From contig PWEU01000399.1 in the NCBI GenBank assembly GCA_003554005.1, forward strand, positions 1-15,920: a stretch of 15,920 bases of DNA, given 5' to 3'. Both the position numbers and the translations under genes were made by a program. The notes below the pieces were generated by a model, which did not search any database, was not told the DNA's origin, and was given only the letters and a program-made list of their open reading frames with translations. This document shows, in pieces, positions 6,712-12,564 of this stretch (the stretch's first letter is position 1; every line of letters begins with the position of its first letter). The stretch comes from Nitriliruptoraceae bacterium. GTDB taxonomy: Bacteria > Actinomycetota > Nitriliruptoria > Nitriliruptorales > Nitriliruptoraceae.

Positions 6712-7098
6712 TTGATCGCACTGCAGGGATCGATCGTCAAGGGCAAGGTCGTCCGGCTCGAGGAGTACGGCGCGTTCGTTGAGGTCTCGACCGAGGATGG
6801 TGGCGCGATCACAGGCCTGGTCCACGTCTCCGAGGTCGACGCCGATTTCGTCGAGAACATCTACGCCTACCTCGCCGAGGGTGACGAGGTGGATGTCAAG
6901 ATCCTCGATGTCAAGGAGGACGGCAAGGTCGACCTGTCGATCAAGCGCGCTGATCCCGACTGGCAGGACGAGGAGACACCCAACCTCCGCTCCAAGCTGG
7001 ACAAGGACTTCAACAAGCGGCTGCGTCGCTTCATGCACAAGTCCCAGATGATCCAGGGGGAGGCGCGTCGCCAGCGGCGCGGTCGCACCGGCGCGTGA
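6712..7098 (+). CDS. Small S1-domain RNA-binding protein
   Basis: A 128-residue protein with one S1/OB-fold domain at about 5-79: GSIVKGKVVRLEEYGAFVEV, then GLVHVSEV, a GDEVDVKILDV strand, and GKVDLSIKRA. A basic tail ends QRRGRTGA. It resembles YugI/general-stress-protein-13-type or polynucleotide-phosphorylase-like S1 modules, which bind RNA or ribosomes; the target is unknown. The start is unusual. TTG 6712 directly abuts GAGGAG (6706-6711), leaving no spacer, and no ATG or GTG is available. CTG 6721 would have an ideal 9-base spacing and keeps the whole domain, so it is a real alternative (125 residues). The stop overlaps the DUF501 start by four bases, so the two should be coupled. Confidence 0.85.
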   Translation: MIALQGSIVKGKVVRLEEYGAFVEVSTEDGGAITGLVHVSEVDADFVENIYAYLAEGDEVDVKILDVKEDGKVDLSIKRADPDWQDEETPNLRSKLDKDFNKRLRRFMHKSQMIQGEARRQRRGRTGA

Positions 7099-7769
7099 CC
7101 TCCACCGACGGGGAACCGTTCCCCGTCCCCCGAGTCGCTGGAGACGCTGGCCCCCACGTGCCCGCCCCCAGCCAGGACGCCGTCCGGTTCGATCCGGCGG
7201 CGTCCTACGCGTCGGCAGCGGCCGCTCCGGTCGCCGATGACCGCGAGGTGGCCGTGCTGTCCGCGCAGCTCGGTCGCCCGGCGCGCGGTCGTCCTGCGGT
7301 CGTCCACCGGTGCGTCTTCGGTCTCCCGACCGTGGCGCGGGTCCAGCCACGGCTCGACGACGGCACACCCTTCCCCACGGTGTTCTGGCTGACCTGCCCG
7401 GTGCTGCGCTCCCGGGTCGGCCGTCTGGAGGCCGACCACGCGATGGTCGGTCTCAACCAGCGGCTCGAAGAGGAGCCGGAGCTCGCCGCCAGCTACACCG
7501 CCAGCTCCGAGCGCTACATCGCCTTCCGGGACCAGCTCGGCGACCCGCTCCCGGGTGATCCGAGCGCCGGTGGCATGCCGAAGCACATCAAGTGCCTGCA
7601 CGTGCACGCCGCCCACCACCTCGCCACCGGTGACAACCCGATCGGGGCATGGACCGTCGAGCACGCCACCCCGGCGCCCTGCTCCGGGCCCTGCGTTGCT
7701 GATGAGCTGCTCGGACCGGGCGAGGAGGTGGACGGCACCGCACCTGCCGAGGACCCCGCTCTGGAGTGA
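7095..7769 (+). CDS. DUF501 family protein
   Basis: Conserved actinobacterial protein of unknown biochemical function, almost always between ftsB and ppx. The 224 residues have a disordered, Pro/Ala-rich N-terminus (about 1-50) and then the DUF501 core at about 54-184: QLGRPARG, RLDDGTPFPTVFWLTCPVL (86-104), RLEADHAM, and GMPKHIKCLHVHAAHHLATGDNP (160-182). Conserved Cys and His residues (C167, H169, H171, H174, H175) could form a metal site, though that is inference. The GTG start overlaps the S1 gene stop (GTGA). The stop is four bases before the ppx start. The tail (about 195-224) is acidic and variable. Confidence 0.88.
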   Translation: MTSTDGEPFPVPRVAGDAGPHVPAPSQDAVRFDPAASYASAAAAPVADDREVAVLSAQLGRPARGRPAVVHRCVFGLPTVARVQPRLDDGTPFPTVFWLTCPVLRSRVGRLEADHAMVGLNQRLEEEPELAASYTASSERYIAFRDQLGDPLPGDPSAGGMPKHIKCLHVHAAHHLATGDNPIGAWTVEHATPAPCSGPCVADELLGPGEEVDGTAPAEDPALE

Positions 7770-7773
7770 CCCC

Positions 7774-8700
7774 GTGCCCACGCCCCGCGCCGCTGTCGAC
7801 GTCGGTTCCAACTCCGTGCGCCTGCTCGTCGTCGCCGGCGACGGGGCCCGCCTGACCCGAGAGATGGCGATCACGCGGCTGGCCGCCGGCGTCGATGCCA
7901 CGGGCCACCTCGACGACCTGGCGCTCGCACGCACCCTGGCGACGATCGCCGGCTTCCGTGAGGTGTGGAGGTCCCACGGGGTGGAGGACCGGGTCAGGAT
8001 CGCTGCGACCTCGGCGGTGCGTGACGCCGCGGACCGGGAGCGGTTCTTCGACGGGGTCCGTGCCGAGACCGGCGTGGAGGCCGAGGTCATCACCGGTGAG
8101 GAGGAGGCGCGGCTGGCCTTCCTGGGGGCGGCGACGGCCGTCGAGGTGGCACGCCCCACGGCGGTCATCGACATCGGCGGTGGATCGACCGAGCTCATCG
8201 TCGGGGACAGCGACGGCGAGGTGGCGGCGTCGGTGTCGCTCCAGCTCGGCTGCGTGCGGGTGACCGAGCGCCACCTCGCCGCGGACCCGCCGTCTGCCGA
8301 CCAGCTGCGCTCGGCTCGGGCGATGATCGAGGCGCAACTGGACCGAGCGGAGACGGTCCTGGCCGAACAGGGCGTCGAGATCACGCAGGCCTCGTCGCTG
8401 ATCGGCGTCGCCGGGACCGCCACGACGCTCGGTGCGATCCACCTCGGGCTGCCCACCTACGACGAGGACCGCATCCACCGGACCCGGTTGCCGGCCGTCG
8501 CCCTGGCCGACATGGCCGAGCGGTTGGCGGGCATGACCTCCTCCCAGCGCGCGATGCTCGGCCCGGTCCAGCCGGGGCGGGAGGACGTGATCCACGGGGG
8601 AGCGTTGGTGCTGCACGCCGTCCTGGCACGGATGGGCCTGGACGAGGTCACCATCAGCGAGGCCGACAACCTCGATGGCTTGGCGGCCTCGCTGGCCTGA
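7774..8700 (+). CDS. ppx: Ppx/GppA family phosphatase (exopolyphosphatase / pppGpp phosphohydrolase)
   Basis: Enzyme of the sugar kinase/Hsp70/actin fold that releases phosphate from inorganic polyphosphate or converts pppGpp to ppGpp. The 308 residues match the short actinobacterial form (Rv1026 class), which lacks the C-terminal HD-like domain of E. coli Ppx. Phosphate-loop motifs are DVGSNSVRLLV (9-19), TGEEEARLAFLGA (107-119), VIDIGGGSTELIVG (131-144) and LIGVAGTATTLGA in the C-terminal half. GTG 7774 is chosen because it has GGAG seven bases upstream, gives the conserved N-terminus and leaves a 4-bp gap to DUF501. Further upstream in-frame starts would overlap DUF501 by about 200 bases. 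Substrate preference between polyphosphate and pppGpp cannot be read from sequence. Confidence 0.93.
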   Translation: MPTPRAAVDVGSNSVRLLVVAGDGARLTREMAITRLAAGVDATGHLDDLALARTLATIAGFREVWRSHGVEDRVRIAATSAVRDAADRERFFDGVRAETGVEAEVITGEEEARLAFLGAATAVEVARPTAVIDIGGGSTELIVGDSDGEVAASVSLQLGCVRVTERHLAADPPSADQLRSARAMIEAQLDRAETVLAEQGVEITQASSLIGVAGTATTLGAIHLGLPTYDEDRIHRTRLPAVALADMAERLAGMTSSQRAMLGPVQPGREDVIHGGALVLHAVLARMGLDEVTISEADNLDGLAASLA

Positions 8701-8740
8701 GCCGCAGCAGCGGACGGCGGCGAGGTGGCGCTGCCCGCTG

Positions 8741-8791
8741 GGTGCGCTCACGGCGTCGCGCCGCTCGGTGCGCTCACGGCGTCGCGCCGCT
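8741..8791. repeat. 26-bp tandem duplication with internal hairpins
   Basis: A 25-base segment at 8741-8765 is repeated exactly at 8767-8791, giving a period of 26. Each copy contains the hairpin CGGCG-TCG-CGCCG. The array lies between the convergent ends of ppx (8700) and the MFS gene (stop at 8774-8776) and overlaps the last codons of the latter. It may act as a bidirectional terminator, or may be recent slippage. Confidence 0.7.
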
Positions 8792-10051
8792 GGAGGTCGC
8801 CGCCGGTCCGTGTTCGGGGCTCGCGTCGGCCCGGAGCCCCGCCCCGTGCCCCGCGCCGAGCGCAGCGTCGGTGATCGGCCGGTGGAGCGCGATGAGCGCC
8901 AGCACCTGCAGGACGACGGCGGTCGCGAAGGGGACCCGCAGGGTCGTGGCCGAGGCGATCGCACCGCCGACGGCGGCGCCGAGCGGCATCGCCCCCATCA
9001 CCAGCAGCCGGAAGGACGCGTTGACCCGGCCGAGGAGTGCGCCGGGCACGATGCGCTGCCGACTGGACACGGCGACCACGTTCACGAGCACGCTCGCCAG
9101 CCCCAGCAGGAAGGCCATGGCAGCGATCGGAGCGACGGCCGTCGTCACCAGCGGCGTCACCATCACCAGGCTCGAGCCGGCGATCCCCGCCAGCAGGGTC
9201 CGGCGGGGGCCGAATCGGGCCTCGACCCTGGCCGCCAGCAGTGAGCCGGTGATGCTGCCGGCGGCCAGGATCGCCGCCAGGCCACCGAAGGCGACCTCAG
9301 GCAGGCCCATCGGCGACCCCTCGCCGACCCCGAACAGCACGATGACACCGAAGTAGGCCGCGTTCGCCAGGTTGATGACCGCACCGAGCAGGCCGAGCGA
9401 GCGCAGCGTCGGGTGGCGTAGGAGGTGCTCGAGCCCCTCGGCGATGTCCGCGCGCATCGTGGCCGGCGGTCGGGCCTCGGGCTGGTACCGCTGGGGCAGG
9501 CGGGCGAGCAGCAGTGCGGCGGCGAGGTAGAGCGCTGCGGGGCCGAGGAGCACCGCGGCCCCCGCCAGACCCACGAGGACACCGGCCAGGGGAGCGCCCA
9601 CGAAGTTGTTCATCACCGTCTGGGCCCCGATCAGCCGGCCGTTCGCCCGGCCGAGGTCCTCCTGGGCCACCATCGCCGGCAGGAGGGACTGGCTGGTGGT
9701 GTCGAACAGCACCTCGCCGATCCCGACGACGAAGACGGCGAGGTAGATCGCCGCCAGGGTCAGGTTGCCGGTCAGCGCCGCTGCTCCCGCCAACGCCAGA
9801 ACGGCGGCGCGCAGCGTGGCGGCGCTGACCAGCAGCCCCCTGCGCCCCCGTCGGTCGGCGAGCGCTCCGGCTTGCAACGCGAACAGCAGCCAGGGCAGGG
9901 TGAACACGGCCTGGATGCCAGAGATGAGGATCGGCTCCCGGGTAGAGCGCAGCGCGAGCAGTGGGACCCCGACCAGCACCAAGCCGTCCGCGAGGTTGGC
10001 TGTGGTCGAGGCGGCGAAGAGGCGGTGGAAGGAACTGGGCAGCGTGCTCAT
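8774..10051 (-). CDS. Major facilitator superfamily exporter
   Basis: Membrane transporter of 425 residues with about twelve hydrophobic helices, of the drug/enterobactin-exporter (EntS-like, MFS_3) kind, presumably using the proton gradient to export a small molecule. The MFS motif A, GALADRRGRR, is at 62-71 between helices 2 and 3. FVVGIGEVLFDTTSQSLLPAMV, typical of the EntS-like branch, follows helix 4. The central cytosolic loop carries RADIAEGLEHLLRHPTLRSL. The last 30 residues are a polar tail, and the gene ends inside a 26-bp duplication. The ATG has GAGGTG five bases upstream. It is transcribed divergently from an ArsR-like regulator, which probably controls it. The substrate is unknown. 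Confidence 0.87.
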   Translation of the reverse strand: MSTLPSSFHRLFAASTTANLADGLVLVGVPLLALRSTREPILISGIQAVFTLPWLLFALQAGALADRRGRRGLLVSAATLRAAVLALAGAAALTGNLTLAAIYLAVFVVGIGEVLFDTTSQSLLPAMVAQEDLGRANGRLIGAQTVMNNFVGAPLAGVLVGLAGAAVLLGPAALYLAAALLLARLPQRYQPEARPPATMRADIAEGLEHLLRHPTLRSLGLLGAVINLANAAYFGVIVLFGVGEGSPMGLPEVAFGGLAAILAAGSITGSLLAARVEARFGPRRTLLAGIAGSSLVMVTPLVTTAVAPIAAMAFLLGLASVLVNVVAVSSRQRIVPGALLGRVNASFRLLVMGAMPLGAAVGGAIASATTLRVPFATAVVLQVLALIALHRPITDAALGAGHGAGLRADASPEHGPAATSSGATP

Positions 10052-10064
10052 CCGGACACCTCGC

Positions 10065-10073
10065 GGTAATATC
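10065..10073 (-). promoter_or_regulatory. Possible -10 region of the MFS gene
   Basis: Read on the minus strand this is GATATTACC, an AT-rich patch just upstream of the GAGGTG ribosome-binding site. It offers a TATTAC -10 with no clear -35. It directly adjoins the 14-bp repeat array, so a protein bound there would block this promoter. Confidence 0.35.
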
Positions 10074-10129
10074 GCAAAGGAACTTCTGCGAAGCTACTTC
10101 TGCAGATAAAAGTTTGCAAAGCAACCTCT
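10074..10129. promoter_or_regulatory. Four tandem 14-bp repeats, probable operator of the divergent pair
   Basis: Four head-to-tail 14-base units fill the centre of the 104-bp divergent gap: GCAAAGGAACTTCT (10074), GCGAAGCTACTTCT (10088), GCAGATAAAAGTTT (10102) and GCAAAGCAACCTCT (10116). Units 1, 2 and 4 agree at most positions and unit 3 is diverged. Units 1 and 2 have an AAG-N3-CTT dyad. The array starts 22 bases from the MFS start and ends 26 bases from the regulator start, where an autoregulating repressor would bind. The patch is markedly richer in A and T than its surroundings. Confidence 0.6.
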
Positions 10130-10155
10130 GGGATATGCGCGGCAAGAGGTACGAG

Positions 10156-10839
10156 ATGAGCGATGAACGCGCTGTTGCCACCGGCTCGACGGCCGACGGG
10201 CCGCGGCCGCTGGTGGTGGATCCCACGACGCTGAAGGCGCTGGCCCACCCGCTCAGGGTGCGCATGTACGACCTGCTGGCGGATGGGGGGCCGGCGACCG
10301 CGTCACAGCTGGCGGATGCGGTGGGGGAGAGCAGTGGCACGACCAGCTATCACCTGCGCGTGCTCGCCAAGCACGGGTTCATCGAGGAGGACCAGTCGCG
10401 CGGCGACCGTCGCGACCGCTGGTGGCGTGTGCGCCCAGGCGGCTACTCCCTCGACGCCGAGCAGCTCATGGACGACGCCGGCACGTCCGCGGCGCTGCAG
10501 GCCGCGGCGGGGCAGCTGTGGCAGAACGCCGCGCGCCAGCTGGAGCGCTGGTACATGACGGCCCAGACCTGGGACGTGGAGTGGTTGCGGGCTTCGGCGA
10601 GCACCACGATGCGCTTCGAGGGGACGTCGGAGGAGCTCGCTGAGCTGCGCGACGAGGTCGTGGACGTGCTGCAGCGCTTCCGGGCGCGCGTCGGTGACCG
10701 CGTCCCGCCGCCGGGCAGTGAGCGCGTCGTCGCCCAGTTCCACGCCTTCCCGGTCGATGCGGCTGCCGGTTCGGGCCATCGACCGGGTGCCGTTGGCGCG
10801 GACGTGGTGGCGCACGAGGGTGGGGCCGGCGATGGGTGA
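10156..10839 (+). CDS. ArsR-like winged-helix transcriptional regulator
   Basis: DNA-binding regulator of 227 residues. The N-terminal winged helix (about 22-97) reads LKALAHPLRVRMYDLLADG, ATASQLADAVGESSGTTSYHLRVLAKHGFIEED, then the wing RRDRWWRV. This is the HTH_20/ArsR pattern, but without the cysteine metal sites of true ArsR or SmtB. The C-terminal part (about 100-200) is helical (QLWQNAARQLERWY, EELAELRDEVVDVLQRF) and may sense a ligand or mediate dimerisation. The start at ATG 10156 has GAGG six bases upstream; ATG 10135 is a weaker alternative that adds seven residues. It is divergent from the MFS gene and likely represses it and itself through the 14-bp repeats (inference). The end overlaps the following Nudix gene by 8 bp. 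Confidence 0.87.
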   Translation: MSDERAVATGSTADGPRPLVVDPTTLKALAHPLRVRMYDLLADGGPATASQLADAVGESSGTTSYHLRVLAKHGFIEEDQSRGDRRDRWWRVRPGGYSLDAEQLMDDAGTSAALQAAAGQLWQNAARQLERWYMTAQTWDVEWLRASASTTMRFEGTSEELAELRDEVVDVLQRFRARVGDRVPPPGSERVVAQFHAFPVDAAAGSGHRPGAVGADVVAHEGGAGDG

Positions 10840-12295
10840 GCCGGTGGTCGCGCCACCCCCTGACGCCTTCTGGCGACGCCTGCGGTCCGCACTGGCCGAC
10901 GTCCCCGACGAAGCGAGGACGCCGCCGAGCGAGGCTCGGGTCGGCGCGGTCCTGGTGCTGGTCGAGGAGGCAGCCGACGGGCTGAAGGTCGTACTCACCC
11001 GGCGTCGTCGGGATCTCCGGTCGCATCCTGGCCAGCTCTCGTTCCCGGGTGGCCGCCGGGAGCCGGGTGAAGTGCTGGAGGACTCGGCGCTCCGGGAGGC
11101 CCGGGAGGAGGTCGGTCTCCGACCGGACAGCGTCGAGGTGGTGGGGGTCGGACCGACCTTCTACATCCCGCCGTCACGGTTCTGGGTCGCCCCGGTGCTC
11201 GCACGCTGGCGGGCGCCGCACCCCCTGGCCGAGAACCCCTGGGAGGTGGACGAGATCCTGCGGGTGCCCCTCGACCGGCTGCTGGACCCGGAGCGGTGGC
11301 GGCACGCGCCGCTGTCACTGGAGGGATCGACCTGGGCGTGGCAGCTCGACGATGATCTGCTCTGGGGCGCGACGGCAGGGGTGCTGTCGGTCCTCCTCGA
11401 TCCCGCGGTCCCAGGGTGGCACGGCGGTCGCAAGCCCCACGAGCTGGGCGAGGACCGCGCGGTCCGACCCTGGGAGCAGGTCCCGGCTCGTGAGCGCCGA
11501 CCACGCCTCGAAGGGGACCTGCCGACGCTCTCTCAGACCGAGGTCGTCCACGTGACCTCGGAGCAGGTGAGGGGTGTGCGTCGCTGGCTCGGTGGGCACG
11601 GTGTCGGAGCGACGGCGCGGGCCGAGCAGGCCGGACGTGCGATCGCCCACGTGGTCCGGCGGCTCCACGGCCTCGCCATGTCCGATGTCAGCGTCACGGT
11701 CCTCGCGGGGCCGTCGAGCAACGGCAGTGGGGGCCTGGTCGCCGCGCGGCTCCTGGCGGCCGCGGGTGCGCAGGTCGACGTGCTGGCCGTCGGTCCCCCG
11801 CGCCATCCCGCACAGCTGGGCCTGCTCGAGGCCGCTGGCATCGAGGTGGCCCGGATCGGACCACGAGGGCTGGACGACGCTCACGCTCCTGGCCAGGTGG
11901 TCGTCGACGCCGTGCTCGGGGTCGGTGCCGTGCCCCCCCTGGCCGACCTACCCAAGGCCGCCGCCAGGTGGTTGCGGCGCCACGATGTCCCCGTCGTGTC
12001 GATGGAGCTGCCCAGCGGTATCAGCCCCGATGTGGGGTTACGTGGTCCCTGCGTCACCGCGGACGTGACCGTCAGCCTCGGGCTGCCGCTGGTCGGGCTC
12101 CGGGAGCCGATCACCCACGCCTACGTCGGTGATCTCTACCTCGCCGACCTCGGGGTCCCGCCCGCGGCCTGGGAGGCCGTCGGTGTCGCGGTCGGCGAGG
12201 GATCTCCCTTCGCCAGAGGGCCCTTGGTGCGGTTGACCTCCGGTCCGCGCGCGACCGACGCCGGAACGCCGGATCAGGCGACCCTGGCCGGCTGA
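10832..12295 (+). CDS. CoA-type Nudix hydrolase fused to a YjeF_N (NAD(P)H-hydrate epimerase-like) domain
   Basis: A 487-residue two-domain protein in one uninterrupted frame. Residues about 8-200 form a Nudix domain of the CoA pyrophosphatase group: VVLTRRRRDLRSHPGQLSFPGG precedes a perfect Nudix box (74-96, G74, E80, R88-E89, E92-E93, G95). Such enzymes cleave CoA and its derivatives. A charged linker (about 210-238) leads to a YjeF_N-like Rossmann domain (about 241-455): TSEQVRG, QAGRAIA, GPSSNGSGGLVAARLL (293-308), DAVLGVG (359-365), MELPSGISPDVG (391-402). In active epimerases the loop is usually NNGGDG and the later motif D-I-P-S-G. Here the loop Asp is missing and Asp is replaced by Glu392, so epimerase activity is doubtful. 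ATG 10832 overlaps the regulator stop. L403 is encoded by TTA. Confidence 0.85.
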   Translation: MGEPVVAPPPDAFWRRLRSALADVPDEARTPPSEARVGAVLVLVEEAADGLKVVLTRRRRDLRSHPGQLSFPGGRREPGEVLEDSALREAREEVGLRPDSVEVVGVGPTFYIPPSRFWVAPVLARWRAPHPLAENPWEVDEILRVPLDRLLDPERWRHAPLSLEGSTWAWQLDDDLLWGATAGVLSVLLDPAVPGWHGGRKPHELGEDRAVRPWEQVPARERRPRLEGDLPTLSQTEVVHVTSEQVRGVRRWLGGHGVGATARAEQAGRAIAHVVRRLHGLAMSDVSVTVLAGPSSNGSGGLVAARLLAAAGAQVDVLAVGPPRHPAQLGLLEAAGIEVARIGPRGLDDAHAPGQVVVDAVLGVGAVPPLADLPKAAARWLRRHDVPVVSMELPSGISPDVGLRGPCVTADVTVSLGLPLVGLREPITHAYVGDLYLADLGVPPAAWEAVGVAVGEGSPFARGPLVRLTSGPRATDAGTPDQATLAG

Positions 12296-12335
12296 GCGTC
12301 GGTCACCGGCTGCGAGCCCGAGGACCGGCTGTCGG

Positions 12336-12421
12336 TGCGGGTGGTGGGGTTCGAACCCACACGGGCCTCACGGCCCCAAGGATTTTAAGTCCTCTGCGTC
12401 TGCCAGCTCCGCCACACCCGC
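12336..12421 (-). tRNA. tRNA-Leu (anticodon UAA)
   Basis: An 86-base cloverleaf on the minus strand. Acceptor GCGGGTG (5' end at 12421) pairs with CACCCGC, with discriminator A at 12336. The anticodon stem GAGGA/TCCTT closes the loop CTTAAAA, giving anticodon TAA. A long variable arm (GGGGCCGTGAGGCCC region) marks a class II tRNA. The T arm is GTGGG-TTCGAAC-CCAC. CCA is not encoded (CCG follows). It reads UUA, the rarest leucine codon in GC-rich actinobacteria, and so corresponds to bldA of Streptomyces. Confidence 0.95.
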
Positions 12422-12490
12422 GTGGTGCGAGCGTACGACGCGGTACCCGGAGGCGGGGTCCACAGATCACGGATCCATCGAGGACCCTCC

Positions 12491-12518
12491 TTGACTCGAA
12501 CGTATGTTCGGCTATGAT
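12491..12518 (+). promoter_or_regulatory. Strong housekeeping promoter of the HNH gene
   Basis: TTGACT (12491-12496) and TATGAT (12513-12518) with a 16-bp spacer is the best sigma-70-like promoter in the window. Transcription should start near 12525, which rules out the ATG codons at 12514 and 12517 (inside or just after the -10) as translation starts. Confidence 0.75.
12496..12511. promoter_or_regulatory. LexA (SOS) box in the promoter spacer
   Basis: TCGAACGTATGTTCGG contains the perfect dyad CGAAC-N4-GTTCG and matches the mycobacterial/Bacillus-type SOS consensus TCGAAC-N4-GTTCGA at all but the last base. It fills the spacer between -35 and -10, so LexA bound here would block RNA polymerase and release it on DNA damage. 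Confidence 0.8.
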
Positions 12519-12564
12519 GTGGGTCCACGAGCGCCGCAGGTGGCGCCGCGACACGGGAGTATCG

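Noticed and set aside
4487..6721. Very long antisense open frame (744 codons) opposite eno and ftsB
   Set aside because: It arises from strong third-position GC bias opposite well-identified genes. The translation is low-complexity, has no domain and crosses two genes and a promoter.
11552..12295. Separate YjeF_N gene starting at GTG 11552 rather than a fusion
   Set aside because: There is no stop between the Nudix half and this codon and no good ribosome-binding site before it. An additional internal start cannot be excluded.
12514..12519. ATG-ATG as the start of the HNH gene
   Set aside because: These codons lie in or at the edge of the TATGAT -10, upstream of the expected transcription start, and have no ribosome-binding site. 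GTG 12565 has one.
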